Assembly (NCBI RefSeq): GCF_042697365.1 | Contig: NZ_CP137604.1 | Reading direction: 5' to 3' (one strand) | DNA from: Brucella pseudintermedia | GTDB taxonomy: Bacteria > Pseudomonadota > Alphaproteobacteria > Rhizobiales > Rhizobiaceae | DNA: 64,000 nucleotides | Shown: piece after piece, positions 16,800 through 26,666 of the stretch | Position numbering within the stretch: position 1 is the first letter of the stretch | Layout: each line of letters begins with the position of its first letter | Position numbers and translations under genes: made by a program | The notes under the pieces: model-generated | Database searches by the model: none | What the model was told of the DNA's origin: nothing | The model's input: the letters and a program-made list of their open reading frames with translations, nothing else

Positions 16800-19139
16800 A
16801 TGACCAAGAAAACCCCTTCCACTTCCCGTTCGGATTTCGATGAAGCAGCTTTGTTCTTTCACCGTTATCCGAAGCCCGGAAAGCTGGAAATTCAGGCGAC
16901 AAAGCCCCTTGGCAACCAGCGAGATCTGGCGCTCGCCTATTCGCCAGGTGTAGCTGCTCCTTGCCTCGCGATCCATGAAGACCCCGCGACAGCTGCCGAA
17001 TACACCGCCCGGGGAAATCTCGTCGCGGTCGTATCGAACGGTACTGCAGTTCTCGGCCTCGGCAATATCGGCGCGCTTGCTTCCAAACCGGTCATGGAAG
17101 GCAAGGCCGTCCTTTTCAAAAAGTTTGCCGATATCGACGTGTTCGATATCGAAATTGATGCGCATGAAATCGATCGCATTGTCGATGTGGTCGCTGCCTT
17201 GGAACCAACTTTTGGCGGTATCAATCTTGAGGATATCAAGGCGCCTGAGTGCTTCGAAGTTGAAGAACAGCTTCGTGAAAAAATGAACATACCCGTCTTC
17301 CATGACGACCAGCACGGCACGGCAATTATCGTTGCCTCCGCAGTGCTGAACGGCTTGGAACTGGCCGGCAAGAAAATCAGCGACGCCAAGATCGTTACAT
17401 CCGGCGCAGGCGCTGCGGCGCTTGCCTGCCTCAATCTTCTGGTCAATCTGGGCGCGAAACGCGAAAACATCTGGGTTTGCGATCTCGAAGGCGTTGTCTA
17501 CGAAGGCCGCAACACGCTAATGGATCGCTGGAAGGAAGTTTACGCCCAAAAGACCGACGCGCGTATTCTGGCCGATGTTATTGGCGGAGCAGACGTTTTC
17601 CTCGGCCTTTCGGCCGCTGGCGTGCTGAAGCCCGAACTGCTGCAGCAGATGGCTGAAAAGCCGCTCATCATGGCACTCGCCAACCCGAAGCCGGAAATCA
17701 TGCCGGAAGAGGCCCGCGCGGCCCGCGCCGATGCCATGATCTGCACCGGACGTTCGGATTACCCCAACCAGGTCAACAACGTTCTCTGCTTCCCCTATAT
17801 CTTCCGAGGCGCGCTTGATGTCGGCGCCACTGCAATCAATGAAGAAATGAAGCTTGCTGCGGTTCGCGCAATTGCCGCGCTCGCCCGCGAAGAACCTTCT
17901 GATGTCGCTGCGCGCGCCTATTCTGGCGATACGCCCACTTTCGGGCCTGACTATATCATTCCGTCGCCATTCGATCAGCGCCTGATTCTCCGCATCGCTC
18001 CCGCGGTGGCCAAGGCCGCGATGGAAACGGGCGTGGCGACGCGCCCAATTGAAGACATGGAGGCCTATCTCGACCGTCTCAATCGCTTCGTCTTCCGGTC
18101 TGGCCTCATCATGAAGCCGGTCTTTGCCGCGGCCCGCGCACAGGAAAAACCGAAGCGCGTTATTTATGCCGACGGTGAAGATGAACGCGTGTTGCGCGCA
18201 GCTCAGGTCGTAATTGAGGAGCGTATTGCCGCCCCGATTCTGGTCGGACGCCCGCAGGTTATCGAAACGCGTCTGCGTCGCTATGGTTTGAAAATCCGGC
18301 CGGGAACGGATTTCGAACTCATCAACCCCGAAGACGACCCGCGCTATCGCGACTATGTCGACCTTTACTTATCCTATACCGGCAGACAGGGCGTGACGCC
18401 CGAAGCCGCGCGTACCATCGTGCGCACCAACTCAACCGCGATTGCCGCCCTGGCCGTTATGCGTGACGAAGCGGACGCCATGATCTGTGGTCTTGAAGGT
18501 CGCTTCGAACGCCATCTTCGTGTGGTGCGCCAGATTATTGGCAAGGTTCCCGGCATCCGTGACTACTCGGCTTTGAGCCTGCTGATCTCGCAGCGTGGCG
18601 CCCTCTTCCTCACGGACACTTATGTCAACGTGGAACCGAGCGCAAATGAAGTCGCCGAAATGGCAATTCTTGCAGCAAAGGAAATCAGCCGCTTCGGTAT
18701 CGAACCGAAAGCGGCGCTGGTGTCGCATTCGAATTTCGGGTCGAAAGAATCAGCCAGTGCGGAGAAAATGCGAGAAGCAGCGGCAATTCTCGCCGAAAAA
18801 GCGCCGGAACTGGAATCCGACGGTGAAATGCATGGTGATTCCGCGCTCTCCCAGGCGCTTCGCGACCGTGTGTTCCCGAATTCTCGCCTGAAAGGTGAAG
18901 CCAATCTTCTTGTCTTCCCTAACCTCGACGCCGCGAACATTACGCTGAATGTAGTCAAGATGGTTACAGACGCACTGCATGTGGGGCCAATTCTACTCGG
19001 AGCGGCGCGACCAGCCCACATTTTGACGCCTTCCGTCACCTCGCGTGGTGTCGTCAACATGACTGCGCTGGCAGTGGTTGAATCATTGCAGAAATCGGGC
19101 GAAACTCTCCGCAAAAAGAAGATAGGTAACAGAAACTAA
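16800..19139 (+). CDS. maeB: NADP-type malic enzyme with C-terminal phosphotransacetylase-like domain
   Basis: This 779-residue enzyme oxidatively decarboxylates malate to pyruvate, linking the TCA cycle to pyruvate and NAD(P)H supply. Residues 1-430 are the malic-enzyme part (AYSPGVAAPC, TAVLGLGNIGALA, HDDQHGTAII, the Rossmann segment SGAGAAALAC). About 440-779 is a phosphate acetyl/butyryltransferase-like domain that is normally regulatory, not catalytic, in MaeB. The frame is open for 37 further codons upstream, but those residues are not conserved in type; the ATG at 16800 begins the family N-terminus. A strong terminator follows 29 bases after the stop. NAD versus NADP preference cannot be settled by eye. 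Confidence 0.93.
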   Translation: MTKKTPSTSRSDFDEAALFFHRYPKPGKLEIQATKPLGNQRDLALAYSPGVAAPCLAIHEDPATAAEYTARGNLVAVVSNGTAVLGLGNIGALASKPVMEGKAVLFKKFADIDVFDIEIDAHEIDRIVDVVAALEPTFGGINLEDIKAPECFEVEEQLREKMNIPVFHDDQHGTAIIVASAVLNGLELAGKKISDAKIVTSGAGAAALACLNLLVNLGAKRENIWVCDLEGVVYEGRNTLMDRWKEVYAQKTDARILADVIGGADVFLGLSAAGVLKPELLQQMAEKPLIMALANPKPEIMPEEARAARADAMICTGRSDYPNQVNNVLCFPYIFRGALDVGATAINEEMKLAAVRAIAALAREEPSDVAARAYSGDTPTFGPDYIIPSPFDQRLILRIAPAVAKAAMETGVATRPIEDMEAYLDRLNRFVFRSGLIMKPVFAAARAQEKPKRVIYADGEDERVLRAAQVVIEERIAAPILVGRPQVIETRLRRYGLKIRPGTDFELINPEDDPRYRDYVDLYLSYTGRQGVTPEAARTIVRTNSTAIAALAVMRDEADAMICGLEGRFERHLRVVRQIIGKVPGIRDYSALSLLISQRGALFLTDTYVNVEPSANEVAEMAILAAKEISRFGIEPKAALVSHSNFGSKESASAEKMREAAAILAEKAPELESDGEMHGDSALSQALRDRVFPNSRLKGEANLLVFPNLDAANITLNVVKMVTDALHVGPILLGAARPAHILTPSVTSRGVVNMTALAVVESLQKSGETLRKKKIGNRN

Positions 19140-19168
19140 ATTAGTGATTTTTAATATAACAACAATAT

Positions 19169-19212
19169 ACGGCGAGTATATCTTCATATACTCGCCGTTA
19201 ATTTTTATTTTA
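19169..19212 (+). terminator. Strong Rho-independent terminator after maeB
   Basis: A perfect 13-base-pair stem (19169-19181 with 19186-19198) closes a CTTC tetraloop and is followed by a T-rich run. The near-perfect symmetry means it could also work on the other strand, but no leftward gene ends here. Confidence 0.9.
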
Positions 19213-19259
19213 CTGCGTTCTTGATACATGATTACATCGCTGACATATACGAGAAAATC

Positions 19260-19994
19260 ATGTCTATTATTTCAACATACTCTAATAGAATTTTGTTTTA
19301 CTCACTATTTTCGATAGTTTCAGGATCATTGGCTGGCTGTACGACCGTGCCGCCCGCAGAATTGTGTTCCCCCGCCGAACAGAAGCAGCTTAGAAAGCAC
19401 CTTCTTGCTACCGAGTCTCTTCTTGATCGAAAAGAAGCTGACCTTGCTGTTTTACGAAAGAAAGCGATTCAGGATCGTTGTTCCGGAGGTTTGTTTACCC
19501 CCGTTGCCAAATCAGCCCAGTGTACCAAACTGCAGACCAAGACGGATCGACTGACAGCGGAAACACAAACCTTACGGGAGCGCGTTCACGAACTGAACAT
19601 GACCCTCGCCGGGCGTCCATCAGCGTCTAAACATATCAAATCATGCAAGGCATCATGGGTTGTCATTCCCAAGAAAATCCAGTCGAAACCTATCCGCATT
19701 CCGGCGAAAAAGACCGAAACCACAGCCGGACCGAGCACCGAAATGGTCGCCACGGGTGCGTTACCTGTCTATACGACACCCGCTCCTGTCGCCGCCGATG
19801 AGGTGAACGATAAGCCCACTTCGACAGTGCTGACTCCAAATGGCTCGACTTATGTTGCACCCGTCACAACCACGCCGCCTGCGGAGCGCACCTATACTCC
19901 AAACACAAAAGTCAGGGTCGTCGGCTCAGAGTTCTTTCCAGACCAATCAGGACTAACAAGTCAGCCAACTCCGGCCCATGCGCCTGCCCCGTAA
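19260..19994 (+). CDS. Predicted lipoprotein with coiled-coil segment, function unknown
   Basis: The 244-residue product has a hydrophobic N-terminus ending in the lipobox SLAGC (Cys near residue 27). A charged helical, probably coiled-coil stretch with KLQTKTDRLTAETQTL follows, and then a Pro/Thr/Ala-rich, low-complexity C-terminal third. I do not recognise a family. A TTG at 19221 opens the frame earlier, but the ATG at 19260 gives a normal signal peptide and has GAGA upstream. The first part is AT-richer than its neighbours. The 3' end runs 83 bases into the convergent gltX gene, which is unusually long for an overlap and leaves some doubt about the C-terminus. Confidence 0.7.
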   Translation: MSIISTYSNRILFYSLFSIVSGSLAGCTTVPPAELCSPAEQKQLRKHLLATESLLDRKEADLAVLRKKAIQDRCSGGLFTPVAKSAQCTKLQTKTDRLTAETQTLRERVHELNMTLAGRPSASKHIKSCKASWVVIPKKIQSKPIRIPAKKTETTAGPSTEMVATGALPVYTTPAPVAADEVNDKPTSTVLTPNGSTYVAPVTTTPPAERTYTPNTKVRVVGSEFFPDQSGLTSQPTPAHAPAP

Positions 19995-21285
19995 GCGCCA
20001 GACGCATGGGCATGAAAAGATTCTTGCCCTTGCGTCCTGTTGCTGCCTTCACGGCCTCTGTCCAGATTTTCCATGTTTGATGATCCCAAGGGGCCGGCGG
20101 CAGAAGGCTGAAAGCCTCCCTCAGGAAAGCGCGATCCTCATCGGAAAAAGCTGGCGTTTCGGGCAATTCGCCATCGACGATAGACCACCAGTGAGCAGAA
20201 TCCTTGAAGCGGTCGAGATTTCCTCGTACCGCTAGCCAGAAGGGTTCCGCCTTGTCGCCGGAAATACCCAGCGCCGCCAAGCGTGGCTCAGCTTCTGGAA
20301 ATGGCATCTCATGCAACAGGACGCGATTGAGCGTATCCAGTTCCGCGGGATCAAATTTCGCCGATGACTTCGATATCGAAGCCAGATCGAACCGCTCCGC
20401 CAGACTTTCCATATTGGGGGCAGCCGAGACACTTTCCGATGTACCGATCAGAACGGCCAGCGACGCTACTGCCATGGGCTCGAAGCCGCCTTCACGCAAC
20501 GATCCGACAGAGAGAGCGCCAGTTCTCTTTGAAAGCCCCTCACCTGAAATTGTGGTCAGCAGATTGTGGTGGCCAAAAACCGGCGCTTTGGCACCCAGAG
20601 CTTCAAAAATCGCGATTTGCACACCCGTATTGGTCACGTGATCGTCCCCACGAATAATGTGCGTGATGCCGAGATCAATATCATCGACCACAGACGGCAG
20701 AGTGTAGAGATAGGTGCCATCCTCGCGTACCAGCACCGGATCGGACATTGAGGCCAGATCCACCGTCTGCGGGCCACGGACCAGATCGTCCCAATGTACA
20801 TCGGTACGTCTGGTATTAAATGGATCAGTATCGAAATTTGGCAGCAGGAAACGCCAATGCGGCTTGCGCCCCTCGGCTTCGAAAGCTGCTTTATCTTCGT
20901 CGGTAAGTTTCAGTCCTTCACGGCCATATACGGGCGGCAAGCGACGGGCGAGGCGCAGCTTGCGGCGACGCTCCAGCTCATCCGCCGTTTCATAGCAGGC
21001 ATAAAGCAGCCCAGCCTGCTTGAGCTTTTCGACTGCCTTGCCGTAAACATCGAAACGTTTTGACTGATATTCCACACGATCGGGTGTGATCCCCAGCCAA
21101 TCGAGATCGACCGCAATTGCCTGCGCATACTCCTCTTTGGAACGTTCGACATCGGTGTCGTCGTAGCGCAGAATGAACTTGCCGCCATTCTTCTGTGCGA
21201 ACAGCCAGTTTGAAAGCGCGGTGCGCGTGTTGCCAATATGAATATAGCCCGTCGGTGACGGAGCAAAACGAACGGTCACAGTCAT
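19912..21285 (-). CDS. gltX: Glutamate-tRNA ligase
   Basis: The 457-residue class I aminoacyl-tRNA synthetase charges tRNA-Glu (and often tRNA-Gln for later amidation in alphaproteobacteria). The signature PSPTGYIHIGNTRTAL at residues 9-24 contains the HIGH-like box, and GEGLSKRTGA is the KMSKS-like loop. The C-terminal anticodon-binding helical part is complete. Many Rhizobiales carry two gltX copies; this sequence alone does not show which one it is. It is followed upstream (in gene order) by nadE on the same strand, 11 bases apart. Confidence 0.93.
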   Translation of the reverse strand: MTVTVRFAPSPTGYIHIGNTRTALSNWLFAQKNGGKFILRYDDTDVERSKEEYAQAIAVDLDWLGITPDRVEYQSKRFDVYGKAVEKLKQAGLLYACYETADELERRRKLRLARRLPPVYGREGLKLTDEDKAAFEAEGRKPHWRFLLPNFDTDPFNTRRTDVHWDDLVRGPQTVDLASMSDPVLVREDGTYLYTLPSVVDDIDLGITHIIRGDDHVTNTGVQIAIFEALGAKAPVFGHHNLLTTISGEGLSKRTGALSVGSLREGGFEPMAVASLAVLIGTSESVSAAPNMESLAERFDLASISKSSAKFDPAELDTLNRVLLHEMPFPEAEPRLAALGISGDKAEPFWLAVRGNLDRFKDSAHWWSIVDGELPETPAFSDEDRAFLREAFSLLPPAPWDHQTWKIWTEAVKAATGRKGKNLFMPMRLALTGQAHGPELADLLVLIGLERTLSRRP

Positions 21286-21296
21286 CTTATTGTCTT

Positions 21297-22949
21297 TCAG
21301 CGGTCGCGGAAGCGGTTCGTTATAGGGTAGCGGCGATCGCGTCCGAAATTCTTCTTGGTAATTTTAACACCCGGCGCCGATTGGCGGCGCTTATATTCAG
21401 CCAGATAGAGCAAATGTTCGATCCGTTGGACGGTTTCAAGCGGATGCCCCCGTGCAGCAATCTCCGCGTTGCTCATTTCGTTTTCGACAAGACACTCAAG
21501 GATATCGTCCAGAACCGGATAAGGCGGCAAACTGTCCTGATCGGTCTGGTTTTCGCGCAGTTCGGCAGAGGGGGCCTTGGAAATGATATTCTGCGGAATC
21601 ACTTCTCCTGACGGCCCAAGCGCGCCATGCGGCACATGGCTGTTACGCCATTCCGACATCGCATAGACCTGCATCTTGTACACGTCCTTGATCGGGTTGA
21701 ACCCGCCGTTCATGTCGCCATAAAGTGTGGCATAGCCCACCGACATCTCAGACTTATTGCCTGTGGTGACGACCATTGAACCGAACTTGTTCGAAACCGC
21801 CATCAGAATGGTCCCGCGCGCGCGGCTTTGCAGGTTTTCTTCGGTGACACCGCTCTCGGTTCCTGAGAACAGCGGATGCAGCGCTTCAAGGAAGCCTTCG
21901 ACCGGCGCAGCGATCGGCACGACATCGTATCGAACACCGAGCGCCTTTGCACAGTCGGCAGCGTCCTTCAGCGATTCGTCGGATGTGTAACGGTAAGGCA
22001 GCATGATGCAGCGCACGCGGTCCTTGCCCAAGGCGTCTACGCCCAGTGCCGCGCAGATTGCCGAGTCGATACCGCCCGAAAGCCCCAGCACGACGTCCTT
22101 GAAACCGTTCTTGTTCACATAATCCCGAAGACCCAGCATGCAGGCGGAATAGTCAGCCTCAAGTCCTTCTGGAAGAACCGCCTTCTCGCCCTCTTCGCAG
22201 CGCCAGCCATCATTTTCCCTGTGCCATACGGTGAGTGCGATCTGCTCCGCAAATTGCGGCATTTGCAAACAGAGCGACCGGTCGGCATTGAACGCAAACG
22301 ATCCACCGTCGAAAACCAGCTCATCCTGTCCACCGACTTGATTGGCATAGACCATCGGTAGCTCTGTTTCTATCACTTGCTTCAGAACGACCTGATGACG
22401 TCGGTCCATCTTGGCTCGATGATACGGCGAGCCATTGGGAACGAGCAGAATTTCTGCACCACTCTCAGCCAGCGTTTCGGCAACACCGAGTTCGCCCCAA
22501 ATATCTTCACAGATTGGTATTCCGATGCGAACACCGCGGAAATTGACCGGGCCGGGCATGGGGCCAGACTGAAATACGCGCTTCTCATCGAACTCGCCAT
22601 AATTCGGCAGATCGACCTTGAACCGCTCGGCTAGGATCTCACCACCATCCAGCACAGCGATGGAATTGTGAAGGCCGCTCGCACGGCTGAGCGGCGTGCC
22701 AATAATGACGCCCGGCCCTCCGTCAGCGGTGTCATTCGCCAAATCACGGACAGCCTTTTCACACGCAGCAAGAAAGGATGGCTTCAGAACGAGATCTTCC
22801 GGCGGATATCCGGAGATAAATAATTCCGTAAACAGAATGAGATCGGCTTTCATTCTGGCCGCCTCGGCGCGAGCGGCGCGAGCCTTGGCCAGGTTTCCGG
22901 CGATATCGCCCATGACGGGATTGAGTTGCGCAACGGCAATACGAAGCAT
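21297..22949 (-). CDS. nadE: Glutamine-dependent NAD+ synthetase
   Basis: The 550-residue enzyme has two domains. The N-terminal nitrilase-type glutaminase has the Glu-Lys-Cys triad in FTELFISGYP, KVDLPNYGEF and GIPICEDIWG. The C-terminal synthetase has the pyrophosphatase P-loop GLSGGIDSA. It amidates nicotinate adenine dinucleotide with ammonia from glutamine in the last step of NAD synthesis. Codons upstream to a TTG at 22982 are open, but the family begins with MLRIAVAQLNP, so I use the ATG at 22949. It probably shares a transcript with gltX. Confidence 0.93.
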   Translation of the reverse strand: MLRIAVAQLNPVMGDIAGNLAKARAARAEAARMKADLILFTELFISGYPPEDLVLKPSFLAACEKAVRDLANDTADGGPGVIIGTPLSRASGLHNSIAVLDGGEILAERFKVDLPNYGEFDEKRVFQSGPMPGPVNFRGVRIGIPICEDIWGELGVAETLAESGAEILLVPNGSPYHRAKMDRRHQVVLKQVIETELPMVYANQVGGQDELVFDGGSFAFNADRSLCLQMPQFAEQIALTVWHRENDGWRCEEGEKAVLPEGLEADYSACMLGLRDYVNKNGFKDVVLGLSGGIDSAICAALGVDALGKDRVRCIMLPYRYTSDESLKDAADCAKALGVRYDVVPIAAPVEGFLEALHPLFSGTESGVTEENLQSRARGTILMAVSNKFGSMVVTTGNKSEMSVGYATLYGDMNGGFNPIKDVYKMQVYAMSEWRNSHVPHGALGPSGEVIPQNIISKAPSAELRENQTDQDSLPPYPVLDDILECLVENEMSNAEIAARGHPLETVQRIEHLLYLAEYKRRQSAPGVKITKKNFGRDRRYPITNRFRDR

Positions 22950-23040
22950 GGCGAGATTCTCGTGAGAGGCTAACATGTCCAAGCTTTAGCGCGCTTGGGC
23001 AAGCAAATGCAACGGATGCAATCAATCGGCGCGTTCTTTG

Positions 23041-23391
23041 TCAGGCGAGATACGTAGTGGCTAGAATATAACCCCAGACAACAACGACGAACAAAATGGA
23101 AATCAGGACAGCGAGCGACCCGCAGTCCTTTGCAATCTGAATTTCCTTATGAAAATCCCGGGAAACGGCATCACACGTCGCCTCGATGCCGGTGTTCAGC
23201 ACTTCCACAAGGATAAGGAACAGGATCGAGCCGGTCATGAAAAGGAAAGCAAGCCAGGTCGGCGCAAGAAGGTACGCCACTGGCAGAGATAGAAGAAACA
23301 GCACCAGTTCCTGTTGGACGGCCTTTTCATGTCCGGCGAGATATTTCAGCGCCCGCATGGAATTAAGAAAAGCCAGAAAAATGCGCTGCAT
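23041..23391 (-). CDS. dgkA: Diacylglycerol kinase, DgkA type
   Basis: This 116-residue integral membrane kinase has three hydrophobic segments. The signature EVLNTGIEATCD and the downstream AKDCGSLAV of prokaryotic diacylglycerol kinases are present. It phosphorylates diacylglycerol to phosphatidate, recycling the diacylglycerol released when head groups are moved to periplasmic glucans. That fits a genome that also encodes the cyclic glucan exporter NdvA. It sits alone between nadE and aroG, all on the minus strand. Confidence 0.93.
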   Translation of the reverse strand: MQRIFLAFLNSMRALKYLAGHEKAVQQELVLFLLSLPVAYLLAPTWLAFLFMTGSILFLILVEVLNTGIEATCDAVSRDFHKEIQIAKDCGSLAVLISILFVVVVWGYILATTYLA

Positions 23392-23530
23392 CGTTGCCCC
23401 TCAATCAAATTGGCTACAGTATCCGCCGGAGAACCGGAAACGACCATCAGAAAGCACACAAGCGCCCCGTGTGCGTTTTCGAATATACGGCGCTTGGCGG
23501 CAATCAATATGTAAGTTTTCCTGAAATGCA

Positions 23531-23562
23531 ACAGGGCGGAGATTTGGAAATCTCCGCCCTTG
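23531..23562 (-). terminator. Hairpin terminator downstream of aroG
   Basis: AGGGCGGAGATTT and its complement (23533-23545 with 23548-23560) form a near-continuous 12-13 base-pair stem with a tiny loop, 28 bases beyond the aroG stop. The T-rich tail is only moderate. Confidence 0.7.
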
Positions 23563-23587
23563 CAGACTTTAGGACATACGAAACAGA

Positions 23588-24967
23588 TCAGGCGCTCGCG
23601 ACCTGCTTGTCAACGCCAGCATCGCGCTCCTTCTTGAGCAATTCAGCCAACAGGAACGCCAGTTCCAGAGCCTGATCGGCATTGAGACGCGGATCGCAAT
23701 GCGTGTGGTAGCGATCGTGCAAGTCCTCAGCCGAAATCGCACGCGCGCCGCCAGTGCATTCCGTCACATTCTTGCCTGTCATTTCGACATGAATGCCGCC
23801 CGGATGCGTGCCTTCAGCACGATGGATCGCGAAGAAGGATTCCACTTCCTTAAGGATACGGTCGAACGGACGTGTCTTGTAGCCGCCGGCTGTGATCGTG
23901 TTGCCATGCATCGGATCGCAGGACCACACCACCTTGCGGCCTTCTTTCTCGACAGCACGAATAAGCTGAGGCAGATGATCGCCAACCTTATCGTAGCCGA
24001 AGCGTGCAATCAGCGTCAGACGACCAGCTTCATTATCCGGGTTCAGAAGATCAATCAGGCGAATGAGATCATCCGGCTGCAAAGACGGACCGCATTTGAG
24101 ACCGAGCGGATTCTTGATGCCGCGGCAGTATTCGATATGCGCATGATCGGCCTGCCGGGTACGATCGCCGATCCAGATCATATGGCCAGACGTGCCGTAC
24201 CAATCGCCAGAGGTGGAGTCTATACGGGTCAGCGCTTCTTCGTATCCAAGAAGCAGCGCTTCATGGCTGGTATAGAAATCGGTTTCGCGCAGCGAATGAT
24301 TGCTGTCAGCCGTAATCCCGATTGCGCGCATGAAGTTCATGGTCTCGGAAATACGCTGGGCCAAAGCCGCATAGCGCTCCGCCTGTGGGCTTTTGCCGAC
24401 AAACCCGAGCATCCACTGGTGAACGTTTTCCAGATTTGCGTAGCCGCCTTGAGCGAAAGCACGCAGCAGATTAAGCGTCGCCGCCGATTGACGATATGCC
24501 ATGTCCTGACGCTGGGGATCGGGCGTGCGTGAGGCTGCATCAAATTCTATGCCGTTGATAATGTCACCACGATAGGACGGCAGCTCCACACCATTGAGCG
24601 TTTCCATGTCGGAGGAGCGCGGCTTGGCGAATTGACCGGCGATACGGCCAACTTTCACGACAGGCTTCGATGCGCCGAAAGTAAGCACGACGGCCATCTG
24701 GAGGAACACGCGGAAAAAGTCACGGATATTGTCTGCACCGTGTTCCGCAAAACTCTCGGCGCAATCGCCGCCCTGAAGCAGAAAGGCCTTACCTTCCGCG
24801 ACCTCGGCCAGCTGCTGCTTAAGCTTGCGTGCTTCACCTGCAAAAACCAGCGGCGGATAGGTGCGAAGACGGGCCTCGACATCGTTCAGAGCCTTTGCGT
24901 CCGGATAAAACGGCACTTGCTTGATCGGTTTGCTTCTCCAGGAATGCGGGGTCCAGTTCTTCGTCAT
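23588..24967 (-). CDS. aroG: Class II 3-deoxy-7-phosphoheptulonate synthase
   Basis: The 459-residue plant/Mycobacterium-type DAHP synthase catalyses the entry step of the shikimate pathway. Family landmarks are WTPHSWRSKP at the N-terminus, LQGGDCAESF with its metal-binding Cys, GQFAKPRS, KCGPSLQPDDL, WSCDPMHGNT and HPGGIHVEMTGKNVTEC. Class II enzymes are around 450-475 residues, so this one is full length. The gene is monocistronic by spacing: 206 bases to gor upstream and a hairpin downstream. The leader on the minus strand has a stray AAGGAGG near 25018 that is not followed by a start codon. Confidence 0.94.
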   Translation of the reverse strand: MTKNWTPHSWRSKPIKQVPFYPDAKALNDVEARLRTYPPLVFAGEARKLKQQLAEVAEGKAFLLQGGDCAESFAEHGADNIRDFFRVFLQMAVVLTFGASKPVVKVGRIAGQFAKPRSSDMETLNGVELPSYRGDIINGIEFDAASRTPDPQRQDMAYRQSAATLNLLRAFAQGGYANLENVHQWMLGFVGKSPQAERYAALAQRISETMNFMRAIGITADSNHSLRETDFYTSHEALLLGYEEALTRIDSTSGDWYGTSGHMIWIGDRTRQADHAHIEYCRGIKNPLGLKCGPSLQPDDLIRLIDLLNPDNEAGRLTLIARFGYDKVGDHLPQLIRAVEKEGRKVVWSCDPMHGNTITAGGYKTRPFDRILKEVESFFAIHRAEGTHPGGIHVEMTGKNVTECTGGARAISAEDLHDRYHTHCDPRLNADQALELAFLLAELLKKERDAGVDKQVASA

Positions 24968-25174
24968 TTGAGCACCTGCTTGCTTCTATCCGCTCGATTT
25001 CTCTCGGATTGTATCCTCCTTACACGAAAGCCGGTATCCCTTAACGAACAGCCACATCTGATAAAGATGACAGCATGTCCCGGAAAACCGGCGCGCGTGG
25101 TCGCGCTGATATAATGCAGGCTGAGATTTTATGCCAGCAATATTCGTTAACCGAAGAAAGCGGTTGCGAAAGAT

Positions 25175-26569
25175 TTATCCGTCGACTTTCTCACCATTCA
25201 CAACACGATAGGTCGGCTTGTACATGGTGACCAGCTCCTCAGCCGCTGTCGGGTGAACCGCCATCGTGCGGTCGAAGTCGTCCTTGGTCGCTCCAGCCTT
25301 GAGCGAAATGCCCAGAAGCTGGGCCATTTCACCGGCGTCTGGCCCCATGATATGGGCGCCGATCACGCGGCGGCTTGCCGCATCCACAATGAGCTTCATC
25401 AGCATTTTCTCATTGCGACCGGACAGCGTGTTCTTCATCGGACGGAACAGTGCTCTGTAAACCTCAAGTTCCAGATACTTCTTCGCAGCTTCGTCTTCCG
25501 GCAAGCCAACAGTGCCGATTTCAGGTTGCGAGAATACGGCCGTCGCGATCAGCTCATGGTCCGGTTTCGTCGGATTATCCTTGAAGGCGGTCTCAAGGAA
25601 ACACATCGCTTCATGGATTGCCACCGGCGTCAATTGGACACGGTTCGTGACGTCACCCACTGCCCAGATATTCGCGACATTGGTGCGTGAGTAATCGTCC
25701 ACAAGAATGGCGCCAAGCTCATCCGTCTTCACACCGGCTCTCTCCAGACCAAGACCGGTCGTGTTGGCCTTGCGCCCGATAGCCATCATTGCCTGATCGA
25801 CTTCCAGCGTGTCACCATTGTTCAGCGATATTTTCAGCTTGCCATCGGACTGTTTCTCGATTTTCTCGAAAACCGCTTCGCAAATGATCCGGATGCCCTT
25901 TGCTTCCATGGTTTCGTGCAAGAGATGGCGCAGATCGGGATCGAAACGGGAGAGAATTTCCTTGCCGCGGTAGACCAGCGTGGTCTCGACGCCAAGACCG
26001 TGGAATATGTTCGCGAACTCAACAGCGATATATCCGCCGCCTGCTATGGCGATCGCTTTCGGCAGTTCAGCAAGATGGAACGCTTCGTTGGAGCTGATGC
26101 AATATTCACGTCCCGGCATGGATTCCGGCATCGTCGGATGACCGCCCGTAGCGATCAATATTTGATCGGCTGTAATGCGGCGGCCATCGACCTTCAGTTC
26201 GATGGTGTGATCATCGATCAGTTCGGCACGGCTGGCAAAAATTTCAACGTCAGAATTCTGGAGACCCTTGGTGTAAAGTCCCTCCAGCCGTGCAATCTCC
26301 TTATCCTTTGCTGCGACCAACTTAGTCCAGTCGAAGTTCGATGCACCCACGTCCCAACCGTAGCCAGCAGCATCCTCAAAATGTTCTGGAAACTGCGAAG
26401 CATAGACGAAGAGCTTCTTCGGGACACAACCACGGATAACGCAGGTTCCACCCATGCGATATTCTTCAGCAAGAGCAACTTTCTTCCCCATCGCTCCGGC
26501 AAGACGTGCCGCCCGGACCCCGCCGGACCCGCCACCGATAACAAAAAGATCATAATCGAAGCCGGACAT
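25175..26569 (-). CDS. gor: Glutathione-disulfide reductase
   Basis: The 464-residue flavoenzyme reduces oxidised glutathione with NADPH. Visible motifs are the FAD site IGGGSGGVRAAR, the redox disulfide in GGTCVIRGCVPKK, the NAD(P) site IAGGGYIAVEF, and the C-terminal catalytic MAVHPTAAEELVT containing the His-Glu pair. TTG at 26581 extends the frame by four codons, but GGAGA lies correctly before the ATG at 26569. The DUF2059 gene lies 97 bases upstream, beyond a terminator hairpin, so gor probably has its own promoter. Confidence 0.94.
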   Translation of the reverse strand: MSGFDYDLFVIGGGSGGVRAARLAGAMGKKVALAEEYRMGGTCVIRGCVPKKLFVYASQFPEHFEDAAGYGWDVGASNFDWTKLVAAKDKEIARLEGLYTKGLQNSDVEIFASRAELIDDHTIELKVDGRRITADQILIATGGHPTMPESMPGREYCISSNEAFHLAELPKAIAIAGGGYIAVEFANIFHGLGVETTLVYRGKEILSRFDPDLRHLLHETMEAKGIRIICEAVFEKIEKQSDGKLKISLNNGDTLEVDQAMMAIGRKANTTGLGLERAGVKTDELGAILVDDYSRTNVANIWAVGDVTNRVQLTPVAIHEAMCFLETAFKDNPTKPDHELIATAVFSQPEIGTVGLPEDEAAKKYLELEVYRALFRPMKNTLSGRNEKMLMKLIVDAASRRVIGAHIMGPDAGEMAQLLGISLKAGATKDDFDRTMAVHPTAAEELVTMYKPTYRVVNGEKVDG

Positions 26570-26610
26570 GGGATTCTCCAAAAAACATTAGGTTGGCCGA
26601 TATGTAGGCA

Positions 26611-26645
26611 AAAGAAAAAGCCCGGCCAAGTGACCGGGCTTTCAA
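26611..26645 (-). terminator. Terminator of the DUF2059 gene
   Basis: The inverted repeat AAAGCCCGG/CCGGGCTTT (26617-26625 with 26634-26642) is followed on the minus strand by TTTTTCTTTTG. It lies between the DUF2059 stop and gor. Confidence 0.85.
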
Positions 26646-26666
26646 ATCACACGTTACCGCTGGAAA

